Source: Styela clava (Eukaryota > Chordata > Ascidiacea > Stolidobranchia > Styelidae). Taken from it: a DNA stretch of 64,000 bases. The stretch is taken from positions 6,696,001 through 6,760,000 of the forward strand of contig NC_135250.1 in NCBI RefSeq assembly GCF_964204865.1, read 5' to 3'. Shown here in pieces: positions 21,686-31,924 of this stretch. Made by a program: the position numbers and the translations under genes. Within the stretch, counting starts at the first letter, position 1, and every line of letters starts with the position of its first letter. The notes beneath the pieces were generated by a model. The model worked only from the letters and a program-made list of their open reading frames with translations, ran no database searches and was not told the DNA's origin.

Positions 21686-21915
21686 ATGTTTAGTAATGTG
21701 AATGCGTACTGTATTTGAAACATACTACGAAGGAGAGATCGCCCAAGCATAACCAAATAGAGCTAAGTATAAGTGATTAATCCTCGACCACTCAAAATTT
21801 ATCCGAATTATTGTTTTTAATAATTTTGGCTATCAAACTGATACTGGCGATAGGTAGCCTACCGTACGTTTTATCCCACGTACAATGAACGTTAACACCC
21901 ACAGACAGTTATATT

Positions 21916-23230
21916 CAGTGGCGCCAATTTTTGGAAAATTCTCTAATAACGCGTGCGATTGCATTTTGCTAAAATCGCTGGTTGTTTTGAGTCAGCGTGA
22001 AGTGTTATTGAGACCGTAAACACCTTTACGTTGGTATTTATTCTACCTAAATTGCAAATTTCCCACATATTTGTGAATCCGATGAGAGGTATTATACATT
22101 CATCGGCGATGAACGACTAAGACAAATAAGGGGGTGAATGCGCGACGCAAATTTTTTGATTGAAAAGCGGCAATGTAAAATACTCAAAATAAAACCGTAA
22201 ACAATATAGGTTTAGTTGCAGGAGGCCCGCCACAGAATAAAACGCCTATTTCGTACGCCTAAGGCACACATTATGTTTGGTCGGCGCTGAGAACCAACCA
22301 TACAAACACTACAATCGAAATACCTTTTTATCCATTACTTCAAATTTCCGTCGAAAATTTTTGTGGTATTATTATATACAAGGTCGGAAACGCGACTTGT
22401 TTCAGAGTTGCAATGATATAAGATAATTAATTAACGTATATTCAATCAATTTTGATTGTACTAAAATAAATTTTACTTCACTAGATTTTATAGCAGACTT
22501 GGGGATTTTTCTAACGGTTTTATCTTAAAAATAATCTGAGTGGCAGCATTGCGATAGAGCGGAGTCAGTCTTGCAAGTACAGCTCAGTACAGCTCAATTG
22601 TCGACTTCGCAAAATGGCCAAAATACGGATCAAAACTAGATATAATGGGAAAGTTTACAATTGAATTAATAAAGCAAGACATTTTAAAAATACGTATCGG
22701 ACATGGTTTGAGCACTTTGCACAACAGAAAAACATTACTATATATCCGTCGAAAAAGTCGTTCTGCGTGAATTTCGAGGCGATGAATATGTATTTTCGAT
22801 TTACTGATACAATTTATAAGTATTTAATTGTACTTCACGGGATTTTATCACAGATCTTGAGATTTTTTTACGGCGATAACGAATTCGCAAGATCGCAAAA
22901 TAAAATATTAAAACTAAATACAATTAGTCATGTTTATTTTCTATTTTCACGTCAATAGATTGACGTGGTTTTAGATTAGTAATGTTTATATTTTGACACA
23001 AGAAGACACAACCGCGAGTTACGCTGGACACAATTATATTAATATTGAAAGAAATTTTAGATTCTCGTAGCTGTCACGAATTGAATATTTTATGCGACAA
23101 AAAGTCGGTATACGCTGAAAATGTTGGCTCTACTTACCGAGCGCGTAATCGCGGCCTCTGTTACAGAAGGGAATGGAAACTTCCGAATTTGAAACCATCC
23201 CCTTTTTTGAAAATTCTGGCTACTCGCCTG
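21916..23230. mobile_element. hAT-like non-autonomous element (family X), copy 3
   Basis: Interior sequence (AATAACGCGTGCGATTGC, then TTTTGCTAAAATCG and CGTAAACACCTTTACGTTGG) matches 17730-17840 and, more weakly, 12985-13030. The left end CAGTGGCGCCAATTTTTGG and right end CTGGCTACTCGCCTG are decayed inverted termini. The insertion splits an array flank: ACAGACAGTT before it continues as GCAACTATGTCTGTTTTAAT after it, matching CAGTTGCATCCATGTTTG in sister units. Confidence 0.65.
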
Positions 23231-23860
23231 GCTGCAACTATGTCTGTTTTAATATAATGAACATTTGCACACAGGGGCGTTGGTTACAACGGGAATCGTT
23301 GAGTATATAACCGGGCTGGTTATTTCTCCAAATTGATAAGGCATAAGGTATCCGAACCAAATAGCGCATTGTCTGGTAATCACTGCAACTTGATTGCGAG
23401 ATCTGGCCACAACGCATTATTCTAAATTAAGTCTCGAAACCGGTTTAGTCATAATATATTATATTTTCGGATTCAGATTGAAAGGACAAGAGAAAAAGTA
23501 TATTTTTTGAACATAAGTCAGTTGTTTTCAGCTACTTGGGTAGTTAGTGGAGCTACGATTAAAAACACGAATCTAATAAAAGATTTCTATATAACTTGTT
23601 TGTGTCGAAGCTTTCGATTGTATATATTATAATATGTTATATATTTACGGTAATAGTATGTTATTTTGTCGTGTTATTCGTGATTGCTATGTCCGTATAT
23701 TTGCGTTTTCTCATATTTTCTGCACATTAAATGCCTAAAGGGCGAATTGCGAGCAGTAATCCAGAACACAAGATTTCAGATCATTAATTCGCGGCGGTGT
23801 TTATTAACATGCAAAACAGGTTTTTGTTCATTCGCTGTTCTACAGGACACACGCAAGAAT

Positions 23861-23929
23861 ATGATCACAATTCAAAGTTTCGAGGAAACGATTAATAAAA
23901 TTAGACCTGAAGAAATAATTTATAGGTAA
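23861..23929 (+). promoter_or_regulatory. Leader upstream ORF of SDR gene E
   Basis: A 22-codon frame starting MITIQSFEETINKIRPEE and ending at TAA 23927-23929, 83 bp before the E start codon. The same frame is found in G (ATG at 32902) and in the leader-only relict at 31845-31907 (minus), and with TTG for ATG in D. The following GTAACAAACC could be a donor, but in E the acceptor reads TTTTTCAC instead of TTTCAG, so E may use another site (for example TTTAG at about 23994). Whether the frame is translated is unknown. Confidence 0.4.
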
Positions 23930-24011
23930 CAAACCGATGTAAATTTCAAATGAAGTACTTTTTTTTTCACATTCTAACTTAAACGAATAATTTAGTACAA
24001 TAATAAGAACA

Positions 24012-24785
24012 ATGTCGCTCAGATTATCTGGAAAGGCTGCTGTTGTAACTGGAGGGGGAAGTGGAATTGGGCGATCTGTTTCTGAAATATTCGCTAGAGA
24101 AGGTTGCAGTGTAGCAGTTTTGGATTTAAATCAAGACGGGATGGAGGAAACATTAAAAGTTCTCGATTTTGACCATGGTAACACACACTGCACTATTAAG
24201 GCAGACGTGACCTCTTCCGATCAAGCAAAAGAGGCCTTCAAGAATGCCGAGGAAAAACTTGGTAAAAAAATTACAGTTCTCGTTAACTGTGCAGGAATTG
24301 CAACCAGTCCAAGTTCTTTTGACCAGATGAAGGAAACTCACTTCGACGACGTTATTCAAGTTAATTTGAAAGGTACTTTTATAATGTGCAAGCAATTTTT
24401 GTTGTCACTGGAAAACTTCAATACTAATTCCAATGACACCCGAGCAACAGTGGTGAATATATCTAGCATTGCTGGCATAAAAGGCATAGGAGAAATGTCC
24501 AACTATGTTGCTTCTAAATTTGGAGTCGTTGGCATCACCAAAACCTTGGCTTTGGAATACGGAAAACATAAAGTTCGATGCAATGCGGTCTCACCTGGCC
24601 TGACCACAACGCCAATACTAAAGGTGTTTTCTAGAGATTTTCTACAAGCGATTGAAGAGGGTATACCGATGAAAAGATTGGCGAAACCTGAAGAAATAGC
24701 GAAATGCATTTTATTCTTGGCATCCGATGAGAGTTCGTACGTAAACGGGGCATGCCTCGAAATCACTGGAGGATATGGTGTATAA
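24012..24785 (+). CDS. Classical SDR oxidoreductase, array member E (intronless)
   Basis: 257 aa, MSLRLSGKAAVVTGGGSGIG at the start, TGGGSGIG, Asp38, NCAG, Asn118, a NISS serine, Tyr165-VAS-Lys169 and ACLEITGGYGV at the end. All catalytic positions are intact. It is closest to pseudogenes C (shared GMEETLKVL) and I (shared ETLKVLD-type segment, SSIAGIKG and the VYK-type end GGYGV). The start is fixed by alignment with the other copies. The leader differs from D and G in having lost the TTTCAG site. The poly(A) context is altered to GCATAAAATG. Confidence 0.91.
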   Translation: MSLRLSGKAAVVTGGGSGIGRSVSEIFAREGCSVAVLDLNQDGMEETLKVLDFDHGNTHCTIKADVTSSDQAKEAFKNAEEKLGKKITVLVNCAGIATSPSSFDQMKETHFDDVIQVNLKGTFIMCKQFLLSLENFNTNSNDTRATVVNISSIAGIKGIGEMSNYVASKFGVVGITKTLALEYGKHKVRCNAVSPGLTTTPILKVFSRDFLQAIEEGIPMKRLAKPEEIAKCILFLASDESSYVNGACLEITGGYGV

Positions 24786-26097
24786 ATACAGACGTAGAAT
24801 ACGTCGATTGTCATTCCGGAGAACTCACTTATCGCTCATTGTAAATATTCTGTAATTATATAACTAAAATCATGCTGAGAATTGATGATATATATATATA
24901 CAGATATACTAAATTCAAAACTTTGGAAATTTATTTACCTGCATTGAGAGCATAAAATGTTTAGTAATATCAGTGTATACTGTATTTGAAACATACTGCA
25001 AAGGAGAGATCGCCTGAGTATAACCAAGTAGGGCTAAATACAAGTGATTAATCCTCGACCTCGACCACACAAAATTTGTCCGAATGAAAGTTTTTAATAT
25101 TGTTGGCTATCAAACTGATACTGGCGACATGTACCGTACGTTTTTGCCCACGTACATTTGCTTATACAACTTTGCACCAATGAACGTTAACACCCACAGA
25201 CAGTTGCATCCATGTTTGTTTTAATCTAATGTACATTAGCACACAGGGGAATTGGTGCCAACGGTAATTTGCGTCGTATTAAATACATAAGCGGGCTGGC
25301 ATTTTTTCAAACTGGATTTATTGAAACAATGGACAAAATGGCCACCAAGGCGCTGGCGAAATTAAACTTTTGACCAAGTTAATAAAATTAACAAGTTGAA
25401 ATTTTATTCTTTTATATAAGGCTGCTATGGAGGATATGGTTTATAGTTTACAGGGGGTGATATATATGCTGATTGTCATTCCAAATAACTCACTAATTGC
25501 GTATTATATTCAAAACTTTGGAAATTTGTTTACCAAAATTGAGACTTTATATATTGAGACTTTTACATACTGGTAGTTGCACCGTAACTATCACAATTAA
25601 ATGCATAGCTTTCGAGTTACATGATTGCACATGACAAACTGGTTGGAAAAGGAATATTGAATGAACCTAGATAAAAGATAATCAGCTTGGCCTGGAGAAA
25701 AGCTTGTTTATGAATGTTCATCGATCGGAGGCAAAGGGCATCGTGGTCTTCTCAACTGACGCAAAATATCATAATATGGATCTAAATATAAACCCCTCAA
25801 GCTAGGCTGATCTAAAGAAATGGAATTTTGTCAAAGACACGAATATTCGAATATTCTATTCAGCTCTCTTTGGTTTTGTTTAGGCAATCCACGCACCTTT
25901 CAGTTTTTTTTTTAAATATATATACATTTACTTCACTCAAGTATATATTTTATTATCCCAATGTCCGTGAATAAATTTATGACGTTTTGAATTTAGTATA
26001 TTATATTTATTCACAAGAAGTAGGCTATATAGTCCGGTAATTGCAGGAATGTAGGATATCGAAAATGAGTGTTTTGCACGTTCAATCTTCGTATAAA
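24786..26097. other. 3' flank of E and convergent region with F
   Basis: Non-coding. 24786-25320 is the shared 3' tail and flank of the array. 25418-25446 is a micro-relict of an SDR gene. From there to 26097 the sequence is repeated at 33870-34642 with few changes, so it is part of the F/H duplication. E and F are convergent across this interval. Confidence 0.65.
25418..25446 (+). pseudogene. SDR micro-relict (gene ends fused)
   Basis: AAGGCTGCT, from codons 8-10 of an SDR copy, is joined directly to ATGGAGGATATGGTTTATAG, the last codons of an SDR gene. More than 700 bp between them are missing. The same junction occurs at 33871-33900, so the deletion predates the duplication of this block. 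Confidence 0.75.
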
Positions 26098-26865
26098 TTA
26101 TGCACCTCCATTGATTTCGAGGCATGCCCCATTTACGAACGAACTTTCATCGCAGGCCAGGAACAAAATACATCTCGCTACTTCCTCGGGTTTTGCCATT
26201 CTTTTCATCGGTATCTTATCCATAATCGGTTGTAGAAAATCTCTGGAAAATCGCTGTATCATTGGTGTTAAAGTCGGGCCAGGTAACACTGCATTGCAAC
26301 GAACTTTATGTTTTTCATATTCCAAAGCCATTGTTTTAGTCATTCCAACGACCCCAATTTTTGAAGCAGTGTAACTTGTCTGTTCTGCTACGCATTTTGT
26401 GGCAAGAATGCTAGATATATTCACCACCGTTCCTCGGGTGTCATTAGAATTAGTCCTAAAACTTTTCAGTGACAACAAAAATTGCTTGCACATTATGAAA
26501 GTTCCTTTCAAATTAACTCGAATAGCGTCGTTGAAGACAGTTTCTTCCGTCTGGTCAAAAGAAAATGGAGCGATTGCAATCCCTGCACAGTTAACGAGCA
26601 CTGTAATTTTTTTTCCAAGTTTTTCTTCGGCAGTCTTGAAGGCCTCTTTTGCTTGATCGGAAGAGCTTACATCCGCCTTGATTGTGCAATGTACATTGCC
26701 ATGGTTCGTATCAAGTAGTTTCAATGTTTCATCCATCCCGTCTTGATTTAGATCCAAAATTGCAACACTGCAACCTTCTCTAGCAAATAATTCCGAAACC
26801 GATCGCCCAATCCCGCTTCCTCCTCCAGTTACAACAGCAGCCTTCCCGGATAATCTGAGCGACAT
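26098..26865 (-). CDS. Classical SDR oxidoreductase, array member F (intronless)
   Basis: 255 aa starting MSLRLSGKAAVVTGGGSGIG; NCAG, NISS and Tyr-TAS-Lys are intact. The C-terminus differs from B, D and E: ACLEINGGA then stop, caused by a small deletion in GGATATGGTTTATAA. Together with H it forms a subfamily with LACDESSF, LPGPTLTPMI and KIGVVGMTKT. It is in opposite orientation to B-E. An acceptor-like TTATCAG/ATTTTGAA lies 25 bp upstream of the ATG (complement of 26891-26893). The upstream leader keeps the ...AAATAAAGTTAGACCTGAAGAAG phrase in spirit but has lost the upstream ORF to stops. Confidence 0.9.
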   Translation of the reverse strand: MSLRLSGKAAVVTGGGSGIGRSVSELFAREGCSVAILDLNQDGMDETLKLLDTNHGNVHCTIKADVSSSDQAKEAFKTAEEKLGKKITVLVNCAGIAIAPFSFDQTEETVFNDAIRVNLKGTFIMCKQFLLSLKSFRTNSNDTRGTVVNISSILATKCVAEQTSYTASKIGVVGMTKTMALEYEKHKVRCNAVLPGPTLTPMIQRFSRDFLQPIMDKIPMKRMAKPEEVARCILFLACDESSFVNGACLEINGGA

Positions 26866-27529
26866 TGTACTTATTCGTTTTATTCAAAATCTGATAAAAA
26901 AAACATTCGCATTATAAATTTTCAGCTTCGCGCAGATTTTTTCTATAATTTCTATTTTTTCTATTTTTTCTATAATTTTCTATTCTCTTCTTCAGGTCTA
27001 ACTTTATTTATCGTTTTAATGAAACTTTAAGTTATTATCCTATCCGTTGTGTGTAGTTCGTAAGGCCGCTCACGTAGCAAAACGTGCTTTACATTCTAAT
27101 AATCATAAGCGCAAATAAACTATCTTAACATCGTCTCTATCGTTGACCACAATTCGCCCTTCAGGTATTTGGTGTGTAGAAAAAACACGACCAAGTAACA
27201 TAGCACAATATATTATAATATATATAAACAATCAAACGCCATGGCACAAAAAACGTATGTAATAAATCTCATACTTCGGTAACCATTTTGTACATTTTTC
27301 AAAAAATCAAACATCAAGTTACAAAACAGTACACGTATTTGTGCCTGGCAGAGAGAATGAAGCTAAAATGCACAAGAAATTGAAACAACAATGATGAACA
27401 AATATAAATCGTACCGACGGGTGATATATATGTATTGTGTTCTGTTCAGAATTTTGGAAGTACCCAGGTGCACGTCCTGTCAAACATGGAAATTTGCATG
27501 AGAATTACGGGTCGCTATACAACACCCAC

Positions 27530-28434
27530 ATAAATATTTTTCAGAAGAAACAATCGCTGGGCAAGTTCCGTGGCTCCGTTCAAGCAAATTGGTGATGTCG
27601 GTTGCCCGGATTTATTTGCGTCATAAAAACCGTTTATTTTGCGAGGAACGATTTAATTTACATCTGAACTTCTCTCGGTGATTTCCGCAGTGACGCGATA
27701 ATTTTGAAATGTGATTTTTATTTATAATGTTTTATACATGTTATTTATAATGATTATAATTTCAAATGTTTATAGACTTACAAATTTCTATCGTGTGAAC
27801 ACACTACAATTCATTTCAACGTATTTAATATTATTGCGGCCTGTCTTGCAATTACGGTAACTATATTTTCTTATATAAACTTGGCACACACTAGTAGTGA
27901 CAATCAAATAGCAAATCAAATTTCCGAACCGCTTTAACTGAAAATAACAGTACATATTTTTCAAGTGCTACCAAATTTTATTTATATTCTATTCGTTATT
28001 CTCGTTATGTAGACATTGCGATATCAATGAGGCAGAGATACATACCAAGAATTTTGAACTTCGTAAAAGCATCAATCTTTGTGAATGAAAAAGCTGCGAT
28101 CTATTTCTATTTGTCGCTGGTATATTTAAACGTTGGACTTGGAATCGAAAGATGCGCAACAAGTAATCGTAGGATATATAATGTAAAATATCATTTTCAA
28201 AATCATCACTCTTTCGGTAAAATGAGTGGATAATGAAGTTTTCTGATTATTTTAATAAATACATTCCCAATCTGAAATTCTAGACTAGACACAACAGCAA
28301 TGAATCTCATTTCTTAGTACACCCGCTTTCAACAAGTGGGACATGGGCCACAACAATTTTTCAAGAGCGCCCCATAAAAATGTCTAGCGTTATCGAAAAA
28401 TTTAGCTTTACTTGTGTCACTATACTCAAATTTT
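27530..28434. mobile_element. Insertion present at F but absent at H
   Basis: Upstream of H the sequence runs GGGTCGCTATACACTATACTT without a break. Upstream of F the same flanks are separated: GGGTCGCTATACA...CACTATACTCAAATTT. CTATAC at both borders could be a target duplication. The insert has no clear terminal repeats or coding, so its class is unknown. Confidence 0.5.
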
Positions 28435-28679
28435 GATTATAGTAGCAATGAATGATGCTACTGGTTTCATTCTACTCATTAAAGTGAAAGTGCTCATTTT
28501 TGAGAAAAAGTTATCTACTTGCATACTAAAGTAAATGGGCCAAAGAATTTTTCCACAACAAAAATTATCCAAGTGAGAAAAAAGGTTGAGTACCACTGTC
28601 TTAGTAGAATCAGTACTATCTTTACCGGTAGTCTACATCGGCTGCTATATTAGTTTACATTGAACTTGCATATTAGTTC

Positions 28680-28860
28680 CTGCGAGAAACTCTCAACTTT
28701 GCAAAAGATTGTTATCTCCTACCTCAAGAATTCAGTCCTAATTAAATCAACGGAGCGTGTATGACCAAGTTGCTGGCAATGTTTGCACACAGATTAGTTC
28801 ACATATTTACAGAAGTTTGCATCCGTCTCATCGAAATTTTGCACAGGAAACCACAAGTCT
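28680..28860. repeat. Conserved array upstream block
   Basis: Contains GAGAAACTCTCAACTTTGC, GATTGTTATCTC, AATCAACGGAGCGTG, TTTGCACACAG, TAGTTCACAT and GTCTCATCGAAATTTTGCAC. Near-identical sequence is at 36290-36475 and a more diverged inverse at about 15000-15230. In each case it lies upstream of an intact SDR gene (about 1.9 kb for F, 0.9 kb for H, 0.7 kb for B). Confidence 0.7.
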
Positions 28861-28912
28861 AAAAAGGCGCGGATCTTGGATCAAGCTTGACAAATCCAAC
28901 CGTAGGTAGGCT

Positions 28913-31090
28913 TGCACGTAATTGACAAAAATCAATTCCGTAATTACGGCAAAATCAATTACGTAATGACCCCGTAATTGCGATATTTTTCCACGCATTT
29001 AAACCTATCATAACAACCAATTGAATCCACTTCTTTTCCGAATGGGACATTGAAGTTGGGTTTTCATATTCTTGGCAGTACTACACGCCGTCGGCAGATG
29101 TTAAAGACAAATATCAAGGAGTGAATTCAAATTAATTTTATTCTGATTTTTATCTTTTGTTTTAGCTTTGGTTTTACTTTATCACCTTCGCAAATTAACC
29201 GTCCCATTTTTATGCGATCAATTTTATTTTATCATTACCGACACTGGTATACGGATATTTATGGAAACGATAGTTTTTTAAAACCACCTTAGTACTGAAT
29301 AAAAATTACGGGTTTCTAATTTATTAACCAACGACGAGCGTATTCTCTCGTTTGATTATACTTGCGATTTCCTCGCGACGAAGACTTGTTTTTGCAGCGT
29401 CTTCTGCATTATCCGACATTACTGCCTTGTTAGCATTTTATAATAATAATTATTGATGTCGACTTATTGACGATATTCCGATTACCATGCTTCATTTTAC
29501 ATTTAATCATTTCTGAACTGTTTATAACATTATTTGCGATAAATTTAGACCAAATATTATTTATTTGAGTATAATTTAAATATCGAACTTATATGATATG
29601 CCTTCTCCGAAAATACAAAAGTTATATCGCAAAACAATGCATTTTGGGACATTTATTTTACACTCACGACATTTATTTGCTAACTCAAGTCGGCGATCCT
29701 ATCGGCCAAGATTGACACAAGTTTGGTCGAGTGCCGGTGGTATTCAAGTCGACGATAAATCAAAATAAGTTGCCGCATTTGGTAAGACAGTTAATCATAT
29801 ATGGCCGAAATATTGAGAGGAATTGTGAAAAACATCAAGATCAAGGCCAAGTCCGGACTGATATATAACGATAAAACCGTTAACAGAACATCAAGATTTT
29901 GTAATAGAAAATGGATCTCGCACAGAATAAACACACTGGCTCATATTTGATTATATATGATAGCAGTTAAATTTTTAGCGGTCCGCGAGGAATCCGTCGT
30001 TTTGCTGTTTCTCTGCCGTCTCAATCGCTTTACCGATGCCGAGAAGACGAAGTTGCGTTGGTTCATTACGCAATCTCTCTTTTGTCGTCATATAGCTATC
30101 TGATAAGCGCGACATTAATTATCATGGCGAGGTATTGGCGCGAGTGATCAATCGCTCTTTTCGCTTATTCGGTTCCAATTCGTCGCGAAAGCTCTTCGTT
30201 AAATTTCACAAGATCGTCGTGTTGAAAGGTTATGGATATTTTCCTGTTTATACCCCAAGCCTGAAATAAAACAGCCAAAAACAGTATGATATTCCATGTT
30301 CATATATCAAGTGTTGATATTAACAATAAAGAATGGTTAAGCATTGCTAATCCACACTTGGTGGGGAATTCCCACTATTTAAACGCGTGACTATAAAATA
30401 GAATAAAATAGAAACGGAACATATATACCATAAGTAACGGAAAACTGGAACAAGTAAATAATAAATAAAAGTAAAATGGATACAAATGTTTGATAGACCA
30501 TGTTTGAAAGATTGATCTCCTGCGTTCATTAGTCATTTCACCCGAAGAAGTTGAAACCGGGCGTGTTAGCGTCCATCGGTCTTAACACAATTCTTCCCCC
30601 TATCTACGGTTATTATGTACATTGGCAATGGCCATGCTAGATAAGATGCGAGAGAAGTTGAAACCAGGTGTGATGGCGTCAATCGGTCTCAACGCAATTC
30701 TATCCCTTATCTACGGTTAAGTTACGGGAGAAGTTAAAACCAGGTGTGTTGGCGTCAAACGGCCCTACTCAATTCTTCTCCCTTAACTACGTTAATAATT
30801 TACATTGGCCCTGCCAGAAAAGTTGATAATAGGTTAGTAAAGGGCAACGCGTCATGCCTTCTTTCACCTACATAACAAGAGAGAGAAAAGTAGGAAGAAC
30901 GACTGCGAATACCGGAACTCTAACTTCTTCTACTTGTTGAGCTTTCATTTTTCGCAATCGACGAAATTGACTGCTTTGAAGAAAGCTCGTTTCAATGCAA
31001 TAATTACGACTTTACGTAATTCGTAACTTCCCTTCCGTAACTCCAAATAATTACGTAATTCCGTAAATCTGTAAATTACGTGCAAGCCTA
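28913..31090. mobile_element. Inverted-terminal-repeat element absent from the sister duplicate
   Basis: The ends are GTAGGCTTGCACGTAATT and its exact inverse AATTACGTGCAAGCCTAC. CGTAG flanks both sides as a short direct repeat. The sister block upstream of H (36505-36515) has the uninterrupted flank CCAACATTAGAG. The ends also contain many TAATTACG repeats. The interior holds decayed coding: on the minus strand a start MSDNAEDAAKTSLRREEI (29417 downward) and fragments FQHDDLVKFNEELSRRIG and TTKERLRNEPTQLRLLGIG around 30020-30240. None is recognisable. It is a DNA transposon, probably non-autonomous now. Confidence 0.75.
30545..30830. repeat. Three imperfect tandem copies inside the 28913-31090 element
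   Basis: GAAGTTGAAACCGGGCGTG (about 30547), GAAGTTGAAACCAGGTGTG (about 30653) and GAAGTTAAAACCAGGTGTG (about 30731) each start a unit. Each unit continues with GGCGTCAATCGG-type sequence, an AATTCTTCTCCC-type segment and CTACGGTTA. Spacing is about 106 and 78 bp. Confidence 0.75.
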
Positions 31091-31844
31091 CCGTAGAGGT
31101 GTTAGTCTTTCCCAGTACAAACAAGGGAGCTATGCTAGACGTGAAAATCGCGCATCTGTCGCATCTGTCCTGGTCAAGTGGCGGCCATGACAAGAAATGT
31201 TTGAATCGGGTCCAGTCTGTCCTTATTTTCTTTGTACCCTGGAATCAAATATGAGTTTAGCAATCAAAAAATTATGTCATTCGGGTTCATCAACATCTCT
31301 ATGTATGTACAAATCATAATCCGTTCGGATATTGGGTTCAAATTGGTGTTATTTTTGGAGTTTTAGAAGTATGTGCACCAAGATGGCGCACAACCTGAAC
31401 ATAGTAAGTGTATCAGGTTTAGGTTCAGGTTGTGTGCCATCTTGGTGCACATACTTCGGGAGCGCCTTATTTTTAACGAATTTGGCATGAGTAGAGAAAA
31501 TCCGAATATGAAGTGAAATGGCTGTAAGCGTGGCAAGAAAAATCGGCATCCAGAAGTATTTGTACCAATATGGAGGTAACAAATTTTGTTCGCCTATTTT
31601 ACATCAAGTTGTGTGAATGGACTGAAACCTATGGGCAGGGGATATATTTACTTGGCTAACACAGACAATCCCCGAATTCGTAATAAAACTAAAATAGGGA
31701 AAATCGGAATAAAATTATGGCCTAACCCTAACTACGGGAGTACCGAAAAATCTCCATTGCAATTTCATTTCCTTGGACTTGTGTAAAAAAGATCCTCAAT
31801 TCTCCTTTTGAATTTATGAATTTCACATCGGCTTGCTACCTTAC
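31091..31844. other. Duplicated flank and foldback repeat region
   Basis: 31120-31380 aligns with 36520-36790 (for example GCTAGACGTGAAAATCGCGC and ATGTCATTCGGGTTCATCAA). It is followed by members of the CCCGTAGTAT foldback family, including the hairpin at 31366-31457. No gene. Confidence 0.55.
31366..31457. repeat. Long inverted repeat (hairpin)
   Basis: GAAGTATGTGCACCAAGATG, then GCGCACAACCTGAAC, is mirrored by GTTCAGGTTGTGTGCCATCT, then TGGTGCACATACTTC, with arms of about 35 nt around a short loop. The arms carry the CAAGATGGC and TATGTG(C/T)ACCA phrases of the foldback family. Only one diverged arm is left at 36775-36800, in the sister block. Confidence 0.85.
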
Positions 31845-31907
31845 CTAATTTTTTTCTCCAGGTCTAATTTTATTCATCGTTTCCTCGAAACTTGGAATTG
31901 TGATCAT
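31845..31907 (-). pseudogene. Leader-only SDR relict with intact upstream ORF
   Basis: On the minus strand MITIPSFEETMNKIRPGEKN then TAG, followed by GTAAGGTAGCAAGCCGATGTG. This is the SDR leader (compare GTAACAAACCGATGTG), but no SDR body follows. It shows that an array unit once stood here in reverse orientation and that its coding part was lost. Confidence 0.65.
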
Positions 31908-31924
31908 AATCTTGCGTGTAGATC

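Larger units (their letters stand above)
26866..28912. other. Upstream block of F, with an insertion
   Basis: No gene. The block aligns with 35411-36500 upstream of H, for example CGTACCGACGGGTGATATAT at 27412 and 35897, and TTGATTATAGTAGCAA at 28432 and 36099. An extra ~0.9 kb at 27530-28434 has no counterpart at H. Region 28680-28860 is the conserved array upstream block also seen at 15000-15230 (inverted) and 36290-36475. Confidence 0.55.
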
